A stretch of DNA of 32,371 nucleotides from Chromera velia (taxonomy: Eukaryota > Sar > Chromeraceae): positions 2,501 through 34,871 of the forward strand of contig JAHBMJ010001010.1 of NCBI GenBank assembly GCA_018398765.1. The letters are read 5' to 3'. Below are positions 1-14,392 of the stretch, piece after piece. The stretch's first letter is position 1, and each line of letters starts with the position of its first letter. Made by a program: the position numbers and the translations under genes. The notes beneath the pieces are model-generated. The model ran no database searches. It had not been told where the DNA came from and saw nothing but the letters and a program-made list of their open reading frames with translations.

Positions 1-2215
1 GAACCGACAAGAACCAACTTTCTGTGCACTTTTTATGCATTTAGCTGGCATCAAACTGCTCTTCTAACTCTTGAAAGGCTGTCTCAAGACGTGCAAGCTC
101 TTCAGTCTCAACTCTCAGATCATCTTCAACTACAACGGCCCCATAAACCCCCAAAAAAATGCCACTGATCGGAATATCGTCTAATTGAGGCATACATGAA
201 CGGCGCATTGTCAAAGGAGAAAAAACAATAGCATTGAAATTTTTACTTACTGAAATGGCAGTCGATTCATATGAAATCGATTCATTCTGCTTTATTTAAC
301 CGTCTGAGACTGACTGAGATCATTTATGTTATTTGTCTGGTCATGTATGACTCTGATTGACCGTCATACATGAGTCTGATCGATCATGGAGAGCTAAATC
401 ATCAGTTGAGAGCTTGGTTTAGATAGTTCAAGCCCGGTTCTCACAGTTTTGATTGGGTTCCTTCTGGTTTAGAAAAGTTCTAATAGTTCTTGTCTCTGTT
501 CATTCGGTTCATGAACCAATGACCAGAACCGGAAGTGACACCGACCTCAGAACTAGCTATAACCACTTAGAATTTACTTGAAACTTAGACTTATACTCTA
601 ATTAGTGGTTTTTTAGGGTTCTTTTGCTTTTTAAAGTTTATAAATTGGGTTAAAGTTTTATTTTTTCGTCAAAAAAGTTGTAGGAACCACATATGTAGTT
701 AGGGATCGTCCGTAGAGTGTCATACCCTAGACAATGTCTGCTGAGATCACAAAGGAATGCTGATTCTTCTTCTCTTTCTCAGACGAAATCGAAGCACACA
801 GTAGCGCAAAGTTTAGCTCATCCTTCTGAGGACCTTCTCGTCACCGGTTTTCACGCCAACTCAGAACTTCACACAAAAATCTCACTAGAAAAACCAGTGT
901 CAAAGTATACGTATGTAGAAATGTATTAGAATTAGAATTAAGTAGATCGATGTGATTACAATGCATTACTGTCATTATATTCTTTATCCAGTTCAAAAAA
1001 ATTGTTTTAAAAAATAAGGTTATACATAAAAATGATCATCAATAGATTTTATCAATGATTCAGTTTTTTTAAAAAAAATCAAATCCTTCTTCATCATTAA
1101 AGCTTTTGATTTGAAGTGTTGATTAAGACAGTGTAGCGTGGTATCCTAAAAAATCATAACTTTTCTCTGCCTAACATTAGAAGTATCCAGCTAGCTCTGG
1201 ATATGGATAACGATGGCGCGTTATAGTCATAGTTATAATAAGTCATAGTTAATCAAATCTTTAGGTTATTAATTTTTTTTTTGTCCACATTTTTTTTTCT
1301 ATACATTTTTTGTTGAAAACAAAAAAAGAAAAAAAGTTTTTTTTATACATTTGTTTTTCTTAAAGCTCGCTGGAGTATAGCTTAAATTTTCAAAAATCTA
1401 GTATCCGTTTGATTTAGCCTATGATTTCATCTACATTGTGACAATTAAAACATGTTATGCATCGTAAAATTTCTTTTCGGTAGATACAAAATATTGTAAA
1501 ACAACTTACTGGCCCGGTCTCGCTATCTTAATTTAGAATACTTTAGAACTATTATTGTTCATAATTTTTCATAATTTTTCACAACATGGTTGTCCACGTC
1601 TGTTCTTATACTGCTATATACGTATTGTGTACTATGTATGCACTACCCCCAGGGTAGTGATTAGAAAGCCGTTTTTGAAATGGGAAGATGCCGGTGGGCC
1701 TTCAGAGAAGTTTCCGGTAGGCGCCGTAGGCGCTGCCGGGAAACTTCCGGTAGGCGCCGAAGGTGCTGCCCGGACACTGCCGATGGGTGCTGAAGCACTG
1801 CCTGGACCTTGCCGGTGGGCGCCGAAGGCCGGCACCGCTTGCATAGACCTTGTCAGAGGCATGACGTGACATGTGACATTATGTATGGATGCATGCATGC
1901 ATGTACATCGTTTGTTGATCATCGGTGTTTGTGCATGAGTCCCGATGAGTCTGGCCTCTCATGTCTTTCAATGTCTTCTCATGTTTTTTCTATCAACTTG
2001 GTAGTCTGTACTGGAGGCTCTGGAACCGAGACCGGAGCCAAAATGGAGATAGTGTTCTGCCCAGCCTTTCTTTACAACTTGTAAAGGGAGGGACTAAGCC
2101 GTTTCCTTCCATCAGAATCCGTCTCCATCCATCTCTTGCGGTCTCTTGTCATGTCCTGCCGTCTAGTACGTGAAGCGGAGGCAGTTATGCAGTTAGTCAG
2201 ATCCAGTGAACCCCT
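1..2215. other. AT-rich gene-poor stretch
   Basis: I see no convincing gene here. Open frames are under about 105 codons and have no recognisable domain. The DNA is AT-rich with many A and T homopolymer runs. The exceptions are a GC-rich block near 1690-1850 (listed separately) and, at the right end (about 2180-2210), a few CAGT-like words that resemble the tract resuming at 3159. Confidence 0.6.
1636..1850. repeat. Hairpin followed by a GC-rich degenerate tandem repeat
   Basis: A short perfect inverted repeat (CACTACCC, 3-nt loop, GGGTAGTG) lies at about 1639-1657. It is followed by roughly 36-bp imperfect units built on a GCCGG(T/G)GGGCGCC(G/A)AAGG-like core up to about 1840. The same words (a TGCACTACCCCC-type block and a TTTTTGAnnTGGGAA..TGCCGGTGG block) recur near 9940-10050, partly in opposite orientation, so this is probably a dispersed repeat family and not a gene. 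Open frames exist across the block on both strands because stops are rare in GC-rich repeats. Confidence 0.5.
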
Positions 2216-2223
2216 CCGTCAAT
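2216..2223. repeat. Left 8-bp target-site duplication of the hAT-like element
   Basis: CCGTCAAT occurs immediately outside the left terminal inverted repeat and is repeated exactly at 3151-3158 immediately outside the right one. An 8-bp duplication is the known signature of hAT-superfamily integration. Confidence 0.75.
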
Positions 2224-3150
2224 TAGTGACCATGTTTGATTTGATCTAGGATTTGATTTGATTTAATTTGATTTGATTTGAGGTAGGGCTTAAGCTCAAA
2301 TCAAATATCCAGTTAGGGAGGACCTAGTGTTTAAAGACCTATCAAAATACGATCAAATATTTGATCAATATGACTTTCAACCTCAAATATGAAGGTCCCG
2401 AAAAAACTTTTGTAAGTACCGATCCATCACGCATGCTGATTCAAATGAAAAATTTCAGAAAAAATCTAAATCTTGATGGTTTGCTCTCAAAAAAAAAACG
2501 TTTTGAGCTGCACTGAAATTGACGTTTCACCCCCTTTTACTTCATGCAGAGGTAAACCGATCAGCTGAACGTTTTCCCAAACAGCTGTGTTGACTTTTCT
2601 GGTGCTGAAACATCTTTTACGGCCCCTTTTTTGAGCGTCTGCAAACATTTTACACCCCGTAAAGACATGTCACACATATATGCCGTCTATGCATATACGT
2701 GCGCGTGCCACGAGCCACATGGTGCCTCTACCTGCATGTCTAACCACCCTGGTCTACCCATACACTTCACACCTTTTCCCGTCTCTCAGTGTCTGGACTT
2801 ACACGGCGATGAGTAGAAGATGCACTTTGATACATGCACTGTATGATTGACATGCACATGCACTGTATGCAGCTTGTATATATACACTGCCACACAGGCA
2901 TATTTTTTTTATAGAACTAATAATTTATAATTATATATATATATATTTTTTAAATTTTTGAAACACACATCAGAAATGTTCTGATAACTATTGTCATAAG
3001 AAAAATGATCAGAGTGACAGTAAGTCAGTAACTCAGTGAGGAACCCTAAGATGTTAACCTCAAATCTTACCTCAAATATCAAATATTTGAGGTTGAAGCT
3101 CAAATCAAATCAAATCAAATCAAATATAATCAAATCAAACATGGTCACTA
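2224..3150. mobile_element. Non-autonomous hAT-like DNA transposon (MITE), 927 bp
   Basis: The left end begins TAGTGACCATGTTTGATTTG and the right end is its exact reverse complement. The arms match perfectly for 22 nt, then imperfectly for about 30 nt more through ATTTG-type repeats. The first five bases, TAGTG, fit the hAT terminal consensus (Y-A-R-N-G), and perfect 8-bp direct repeats flank the element. No transposase is encoded: inner open frames are 60-odd codons with no domain. Subterminal DNA holds several CCTCAAAT/ATTTGAGG words near both ends, the kind of short repeat hAT transposases bind, but binding here is inference. The element sits within a CAGT-type repeat, pieces of which occur on both sides. 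Confidence 0.75.
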
Positions 3151-3158
3151 CCGTCAAT
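3151..3158. repeat. Right 8-bp target-site duplication of the hAT-like element
   Basis: This is an exact second copy of CCGTCAAT, directly after the CACTA end of the right terminal inverted repeat. Confidence 0.75.
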
Positions 3159-3700
3159 CACTTACTGACAGCCAGGCTGAGCCAGTCAATCAGTCAGCCA
3201 GTCAGCTTGTCAGCCAGCAAGCCAGTCAGTCAGTCTATCAGTTAGCCAGCCACTAGCAGTCAACCAACAAGTCAGCGCAAGTCAGCCAGTCAGTCAGCCA
3301 GTCAGTCAGCCAGTCAGTCAGCCAGTCAGTCAGCCAGTCAGTCAGCCAGTCAGTCAATGAGTCAGTAAGTCAGTGAATCAGTCAGCCATTTAGTTAGTCA
3401 GTGAGCCAGTCAGTGAGCCAGTCAGTTAGCCAGTCAGTCGGAAAGTCAGTCAGTCAGTCAGTCATGAGTCAGTCAGCCAGTCAGTGAGTCAGTCAGTAAG
3501 CCAGTGAGTCAGCCAGATTCAGCCAGTCAGTCGGTGAGCCAGTCAGTCAGTCAGTGAGTCATAAGTCAGTCAGTGAGCGAGTCAGTCAGCCAGACAGTGA
3601 GTCAGTCAGTCAGTCAGTCAGTCTGTCTGTCAGTAAGTCAGCCTGTCAGTCAGCCTGCCAGTCAACCAGTAAGTCAGTGCAAGTCAGCCAGCCACTCAGC
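3159..3700. repeat. Degenerate CAGT/CAGC tetranucleotide tract
   Basis: About 540 bp is made of CAGT with interspersed CAGC, GAGC and AAGT units, often in a higher-order GTCAGTCAGCCA rhythm. The Ser/Gln/Val-rich open frames across it are artefacts of the repeat. A pure form of the same unit recurs inside an intron at 29091-29137. Confidence 0.9.
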
Positions 3701-3955
3701 TGCTCTATGACCGGTTTGGGTCAGGTTAGGACGATTTTAACTCTGATGTGCCACTGTGCCAGTAGCTAGCATGAGGGAAACGCGGCCAGATGCAGCAAGA
3801 TGTTTCAATGGAGGATAAACGACTTCAAATTTCTTTTTTAAGAAAAATTCTCAGAAAAGATACTTTAAAATGATTTTAATATATCATTTTATAGTGCAAT
3901 ATTTAACTACTACTACTCTACTAGAACCATATCATTATTTTTACAAACTTCTTTT

Positions 3956-3960
<5 letters not shown>

Positions 3961-3989
<29 letters not shown>
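3961..3989. repeat. (AT)n microsatellite at the retrotransposon insertion site
   Basis: A run of alternating A and T ends just before the left target duplication of the LTR retrotransposon. The stretch between the CAGT tract and here (3700-3960) is AT-rich with no supported gene. Confidence 0.9.
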
Positions 3990-3993
<4 letters not shown>

Positions 3994-3997
3994 TGTA

Positions 3998-4341
3998 TGT
4001 AACATAGTGAGGCAAGCCACGGGACCGGCCAATCCCGGGGTGAGCCGAACTAACGCACACCGCCGCCGCACGGGACGCCTGCAGCTCAGAGACCAACACA
4101 CGCACGCAAGTTCATGGAGGCGCCGCCATGCCAGTCTATATTAGAAGAGAATTAAATAAAATAAAAATAAAATGGACTTAATTCAGTCAGTTGCGTATAG
4201 CCTGGATTGAGTAAACAACAGTTGCTTATAAAGCTTTTAGAAGCAGTTTGGAAGTGAACCTTAAACTGACAGACTTTTCGTAGTAGAGATCTAACTGAAC
4301 TAAGTGCGATCACTTAGAAGAAGAGGAGTTACCTCCTTATG
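3998..4341 (+). repeat. 5' LTR of the chromovirus
   Basis: It begins TGTAACATAG and ends CCTTATG, and aligns end to end without gaps to 9535-9878. TGTAAC is a common start for Ty3/gypsy LTRs. The expected terminal CA is not intact in either copy (TG in this one, CG in the other). The U3/R/U5 boundaries cannot be fixed by eye. Confidence 0.88.
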
Positions 4342-4359
4342 TGGTAGCACAGAGCCTGG
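4342..4359 (+). promoter_or_regulatory. Primer-binding site (tRNA-Met-like)
   Basis: TGGTAGCACAGAGCCTGG begins at the first base after the 5' LTR. TGGTAGCA matches the 3' end of initiator-Met-type tRNAs (reverse complement of a UGCUACCA acceptor end). The following bases diverge from the animal tRNA, and the host tRNA is not in the window, so the exact primer is inferred. Confidence 0.65.
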
Positions 4360-4457
4360 TTGATCTCGCCAGGGCTTCTATTGCTCGGTCTGATACTGTA
4401 ACAGTCATTTTCTTTCTTAGCAAGTGAATTCTTTTCTTCTCCCAAGACTCTCTCTCG

Positions 4458-5700
4458 ATGGAGCAGGTTCTGCAGCAATTGCTGGAGGGGCAGCAATTCA
4501 TGCAGCAGCAGATGATCTAGGTGCAGCAGACGCAACAACTTCAGCAACAACAGATGGACGCTCTGGGAGTATAGCAGCAACAAACAGCCACCGACGGGGG
4601 CCCAATCCATCAATAGCAGCAGCAGACACCAGAACAGCAGCAGCAGTGGCAGATGAATCAACAGCCGACTTCTCCGCCTCCCCAGCGGTCAAACTTCAAG
4701 GCGAAAGAGCCGCCGGTGTTTCATGGGGACCGGAAGTTGCTCGAAGGTTAGGTCACGGATATGAGGGAATACATACAGCTCTCAGACATTCAGGTGTCGA
4801 AGCAGTTGGGGTCGGTACATCAATACTTCTTCCGATTCCTCAAGCAATGGTATGACAAGACGTAGAGGTCTGCCTCTCCTTTTGTCAACGTAGAAGATCT
4901 CTTCACCCGTCTGTCCGAGCGTTTCCCCGATCCCAACAAATAGACAGACTTGAGAGGGGAAGTCTAGAACGTCCGTTGTCAGGGCAATGAGGGGGTTTAC
5001 AAGTACTCTGTCCGATTTAACGATATTGTAGAACGAATCGTTGATGTGAGTGAGATCGATTTGATGTACAACTACATTCGGGGCCTTCCGGATGAGGTGA
5101 GGAAGCCTTAGGAAGTCAGGAGAAGGAAGTCTGACAATCTCGATGCTGCGATGAAAGATGTAGAGGAGGCCGAGCAGCTGTTGAGTAGGGGGAGAAAGAA
5201 ACTACGGGGGCCAGGGCAGAGACGGGCGAAGTGATTCGCACCCGCCTTTGCGACCTCAGTCCTAATCGAACGATGGGCCCGTCCCAATGGATCTCAACCG
5301 AATCTCCCGAATTTATTCCCTTTCCCAAGATGAGATCAAGAGGCACATTCAGGAGAATAGGTGCTTCAATTGTCATACGGTGGGACACTCTGCATGTCAG
5401 TGTAGGAACCGCAAGCAGCAACAGCAACAACAGGGTTCTAGGGGTCACGGGGGTCAGAGAAATTTCTACAGAGGTCAAAGACGCATGCACAACCTACAGA
5501 GTGGGGTACAGCAGCACTACGGTGGTTCAGTGCAGGGGCAGTGGGGGAATCCAGTCATCCCACAGGGGCTTACACCTCCCCCTGGACTGTGCCCACCACC
5601 GCAGTTCCAGGGGAACCCTCCCTAGTGGTCACAGCGCCAGCAGTAGAATATACTCCCGAGAGGGATGTACTTCACGACTGGGGGCAGGACAGGCAGGAGG
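4458..5700 (+). pseudogene. gag pseudogene with CCHC zinc knuckle
   Basis: The first in-frame ATG after the primer-binding site is at 4458. The first 60-70 codons are Gln-rich. A typical Gag core follows (Trp/Phe-rich segment, then LFTRLSERFPDP at about 4900) and then a Gly/Gln-rich tail. The nucleic-acid-binding zinc knuckle is at 5362-5403 with C-x2-C-x4-H-x4-C spacing (C, C, H, C all present), in a frame shifted from the start of gag. At least seven in-frame TAG codons lie at places where Gln fits the context, plus a TGA near 5231. The product cannot be made by ordinary translation. Confidence 0.8.
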
Positions 5701-9432
<3,732 letters not shown>

Positions 9433-9518
9433 ATAGACAGGAATTGTATAGTCAATTTTTGTTGGCAGTTAACCGTAGAAAAGCTGAGAAGAAGGACAGA
9501 GCACGTGAGACACACGCT

Positions 9519-9534
9519 CCAAGGGGGAGGGGCA
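9519..9534 (+). promoter_or_regulatory. Polypurine tract
   Basis: An almost pure purine run (CCAAGGGGGAGGGGCA) directly precedes the 3' LTR, the expected position for the plus-strand primer of an LTR retrotransposon. Confidence 0.75.
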
Positions 9535-9878
9535 CGTAACATAGTGAGGTGAGCCACGGGACCGGCCAATCCCGGGGTGAGCCGAACTAACGTACACCGC
9601 CGCCGCACGGGACGCCCGCAGCTCAGAGACCAACACACGTATGCAGGTTCATGGAGACGCCGCCATGCCAGTCTGTATTAGAAGAGAATTAAATAAAATA
9701 GAAATAAAATGGAATTAATTCAGTTAGTTGCATATAGCCTGGATTAAGTAAATAACAGTTGCTTGTAAAGCTTCTAGAAGCAGTTTGGAAGTGAACCTTG
9801 AACTGACAGACTTTCCGTAATAGAAATCTAACTGAACTAAGTGCGATCACTTAGGAGAAGAGGAGTTACCTCCTTACG
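9535..9878 (+). repeat. 3' LTR of the chromovirus
   Basis: It aligns base for base with 3998-4341. The first base is C where the 5' copy has T, and the last bases are TTACG against TTATG. By hand count 23 transitions and a single transversion (C/A near the middle) separate the copies. Confidence 0.9.
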
Positions 9879-9883
9879 ATGTA

Positions 9884-10583
9884 TAATAATATAAATACTT
9901 ATAAATATTATTTTTCGGTGAAAATCCGGTACGAAGCAGTTTTTGAGTGGGAAACTGCCGGTGGTTTGTTTTTTTCATGGGAAAAGGCCGGTAAGTGGTA
10001 TGAAAGAGCCTACAAAATCTAACTAGCACCCGGGGGGTAGTGTGCACAAAGATTTGCACAAATGACGCTGGAATTGCAGCTTAGTGGATGACATAATATG
10101 ACATAACAAACTAAGTTGCTCTTCCCGTGATGGCTGGACATAGTGCATTTGGTGCACTTTAGCTGATGCTCTCACAAACCCGAACACCGCGCTTCCAGCG
10201 CGCCCTCCGCGCGCCACGGCCCTCAAGGCCGGGGCGCGTCCGAACTTGTTAAGTTGATCAGACTGAGAACGCTCTTCTTGCCACTCCCAACATCTCACAA
10301 CAGAGCAATGTATAACAGAGCCTTCATCGTTTGCGGGACAACGCACCATTTGCTGCTCATCATCCGACGAACAGCCTTCGTCTGTCCTGCGCCACAGTCT
10401 CCAGCATGTATACATTCCAAGCGCCGAGAGAAACTATAGCTGTCCCTGCATCTTGGCATTGCTTTTGAGACTGCATCGATCTGCCAGCTTTTGTTCAGAA
10501 CGTCCGTATCATGACTGACGCAGCAGCTCCACATTCCGGCAGTCGTATGTGAGTAATCTGATCTTGTGCAGTGGTCTAGCTCT
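9884..10583. other. Intergenic region upstream of the CDC50-family gene
   Basis: The first 160 bp hold a diverged copy of the repeat seen near 1636-1850: GCCGGT-type words and a GGGGGTAGTGTGCAC block at about 10033-10047. A GC-rich segment with GCGCGCC words follows at 10185-10240. The rest is presumably promoter and 5' UTR. I cannot point to a TATA box or transcription start. A possible 5'-UTR acceptor (TTGTGCAG) lies at 10564-10571. Confidence 0.5.
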
Positions 10584-12400
10584 ATGATGTACGGAGGGGA
10601 GCCTCCTCGGGCAGCCGAGGAGGAGGACAAGGATCTCGACAAGCAGAAGAAGGGGGCAAAGAATCGTCGATGCCGAGAGCACTGTAGTCTGATCTTGCAG
10701 CAGAAACTGCAACCAGAAAAGTGTCCCTTTGTCGCCTTCAACTTGTACAATACAACCTTCTTCATCAAGGGCCTGGGAATTATCCTGATTCTTATTTGTA
10801 CGTTAAGTGCCTTCACTCGCACCGAGCTTGAGTGTTCTTCCGCCAGGTGTGCATTGTGTTGTTTCCCTTCTTGCCTGGACGTCTCTGCATGCAGGTTTTG
10901 GGTGTTTCTATGTTGACGATTCCAGAAGTGTTGGGAAGACCTACAACACCTCGGCTGGAAACGGCACCCTGGTGGAGTTCACCGTGCCTGCTGACTTCAG
11001 AGGGCCCATTTATTTTTACTACGAACTCGACAACTTCTACGGAAACACCCGCTTGTATGTACAGTCCAAGCCCCCGTACCTCTTCGGGCCCCAGTCGACC
11101 TGCTCCCCCATCAGGACCCTCAAAGAGGCACTCGAAGTTCGGGTGCCCAACACGCGCTCTGCTCTGGATGAGCTGACGGTGCTCCAGACAGACGGCGTCC
11201 CGGAGACGGCACGCATCACCCCCTGCGGTATGGCGAGTATCTGTTTGTTCACTGACGAGTTCCAGCTGCTCAAACAGGGAGCGGACGGGACTCTGGAGGA
11301 GATCGTTTTGACGAAAGAGGGAATCGCCCTCGATGTGGATGACGAAGTCATCAGGGTCAGTGGACAAACAGACAGACAAACAGACAGACAGACAGACGTA
11401 TCAGAATCAGCAGAAAAGAAAAGAAGGAAGGGTCTCTTGTTTCCCTGGACACGAGAAGTGACTAGATCACCTGGTGCGTCCCAGGCGCGTTTTTTTTCCT
11501 CTGGAAGGACATGCTTAAAGCCTTTGGGAAAGATTGTGCGGACTTTTTGGGCATCTGGAGACAATGCGGACGATGCCGGCTGCCGGCGAGTAGCAATTGT
11601 CGGTGTCACACCTACCTCAAACTTCGAGCAGTTGCCATTGCTGATGCACTGCACCCACTCAGTGATATGCCAGCATCAAGAAGAGTTTAAGGGATGCAAA
11701 GAGATGGATCTTTTCTCATCTGACGCACGCACGTGTCTACTGCCTGCAGGTTGCACAGCCTACAGAAGGGGATGTGAAGTGGTACGATGTGGCAAGGGAG
11801 AACTACCTTGTGTGGATGCGTGACTCGGCCACACCGAGCTTCTTGAGGCTGTACGGATTCAACAACGATGCGTTGGAGGAGGGCACGTACTTTGTCAACG
11901 TGACCAAAAACGGTCAGCAGGCGAATGAAAGTAAGGCAGACTGTGTAAATAAATAGAGGTCCCAGAAGCGTCTCTCGTCTCCCCTCCATTCTCCATTCGT
12001 CACTCAGTCTGGGGGGGCTCGTGTGGGACCAGCCTGCATTTCTCTTGTCTGCGCCTCCAATCCATCGCTTGGGAATGGCTTCTCATGCTCACACACACAT
12101 TTCCAGACGCGGACAGATAGACATGCACACAGAGAGACACGGAGAGGGGGGGAAATGAATACAGGAGAACGATAGAAAAGGGACCTCGTGCCGATTGATG
12201 GTTGACTCTTTCGTCGCCTCTGTCTCTGTCTGCAGAATATCCGATAGACAAGGAGTGGTACGGCACGAAGGGCTTCCGCATCCTCTCGTTGTCTCCTCTG
12301 GGGGGTCCCGTGCTGGTCACAATCTTCCTCGGATTCGCTTGGGGTGGGCGGGTGGGAGAGCGGGAAACATACCTGACCGTTCTGGCTGTACTTTGGAGAG

Positions 12401-12470
<70 letters not shown>

Positions 12471-12475
12471 CGTGC

Positions 12476-12519
<44 letters not shown>

Positions 12520-14266
12520 CTGTGTGCGTGCGTCTGTGTGTGTGCGTCTGTGTGTGTGCGTCTGTGTGTGTGCGCGTCTGTGTGTGTGCGTCTGTGTGTG
12601 TGCGTCTGTGTGTGTGTATGTGTGTGTGTGCGCGCGCGTGTGTGTGTGTCCGTGCGTGTGTGTCCGTGTGCGTGTCCGTGTGTGTGTGAGTGTGAGTGTG
12701 GCGCTGTGGCGTGCGGGCGGGCGTGTGTTTGTGTGTATGTGTGTGTGTGCCGCGTGTCTATTTGTGTCATGCGCTCTCTCTGCATCTGCTTATGAGGGGC
12801 GGAAAAGGTCTTGCATTCACTTTGTGTGTGTGTCTGTGGAGTCGGAGTTTCTCGTGTCCTGAGTGCGAGCGAACTTTGATAGCAAAGGACGACGCACTCG
12901 ACTTTTCTCTCTTCTCGCTCTTTTTCTTCATCTTCTTGCAGGCGGGTTCATGGTGGTTGTTGCGGTGATGATGATTGTGCTGCAACTGATGGGTTGCAGG
13001 TGGACGAGCACCAGCTGTGAGTAGAAAGAAAAGAAGGGCGCCCGAAGTTTCCTCTCCCAGTCTTCCGATCCTCTTTCTACAATGTGTCGTCTCCCATTTT
13101 GAAGTTTCCACACAGCGCTGACCGCAACAGAAACAGCACCCCTGCAGTCGTGCACGAGTCGGGGAGAGAGAGAGAGAGAGAGAGCCCGACTGGACCCGAT
13201 ACATGATGAGTCGGCCGACAGAAACAGATTGCATTGTTGTTCGAACACTCGGATTCTTTTTTCATCCACATGTGTATCTGTGTTTGTGCCTGCCTTTCTG
13301 TTTGTGCTCTTTTTTGGTGTCTGTCTGCAGTCAAGCGGCACCCCACCTTTCCTGACCTCCCTGCGTACGAATTTGTTCCCGAGAACCGACGTCAGTCTGT
13401 GAGCGAGTGGGGAAGGGCTTGGACGGCGGAGGGATGGAGGGGAGAAGTACTCTGCATCCTCGCATTCTGATTTTCATCTGTTCTCAACATGGAGACGTGC
13501 CGAAGTAGGGAAATCGATTTTTCTGCCCGTCTTTCAGTTCGACTCCTTTGCTGTCTATGGGTCTGTTTGACTGGCTGTCTTCTGCCTGCAATTTAGCAAA
13601 TCTGCATGCGGTTGCTCCTCAAAGCATCAGCCTCCCATCTTTTCTGCCCTGTCTTCTCTTCACCGTTCTTTTCCTTTCCTGTCTTCCTTTCTTCCTTCCT
13701 TCCTGCAGTCCCTCCTGTGAAGAGTTCGATGGACATTGCGGGCATGGACCAGGCAGCAGCACCGAGGTTAACGGAGAACGGGGGGAGGCAGGGGACGGTA
13801 GATTTCGGGGGGGGAGACGGGGGGGACAACGGGGTCGATGGAGCGGCGGCAGTCTTTGGGGGTGGGAACACTCCTCTCGACACAGGGGTTGAGGGTGGAG
13901 TACCGGAGCTGCGGGTTTCTGCAGAGGGGAGGGGGGGAAGAGGCAAAGAGGGTCAGGCAGGTTGATGGATACCTTGGAGGCAGAGAGAGAGACGGACTGT
14001 CCTTGCATGGCCCGCTCTCTCTTTATTGTGCGTTTCGAACGCTTCTTGAAGCAGGGTCTGGAGACTTTCTTTTTTTCGACTTCTCTCCTGCTTCCCATCC
14101 GTCTATTCTTTGCAGCATCGTTTCTTCTCTGTGCCTTCCGCCACCCCTCTTGTCGCATACATGTTGACTTGCGTCCGAATTTGCCGGTCTAGTTATGTCC
14201 CATGCATGTTTAGGCTTAGGATTAGGCTCAGGATCAATCTCCCGCCCTCGGGGGTGCACCAAGGTA

Positions 14267-14325
<59 letters not shown>

Positions 14326-14332
14326 CTGTCTG

Positions 14333-14392
<60 letters not shown>

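Noticed and set aside
3159..3700. CRISPR-like array
   Set aside because: The units are simple tetranucleotides with no spacers, and the DNA is clearly eukaryotic.
4458..5230. Reassignment of UAG to glutamine, suggested by seven TAG codons at Gln-like positions in gag
   Set aside because: The same element also has in-frame TAA and TGA stops in pol, and C-to-T transitions explain all three kinds. The LTRs show the same transition excess, so decay is the simpler reading.
12404..12862. Long Cys/Val-rich plus-strand and His/Thr-rich minus-strand open frames
   Set aside because: They are translations of TG/CT repeats and lie in an intron of the CDC50-family gene.
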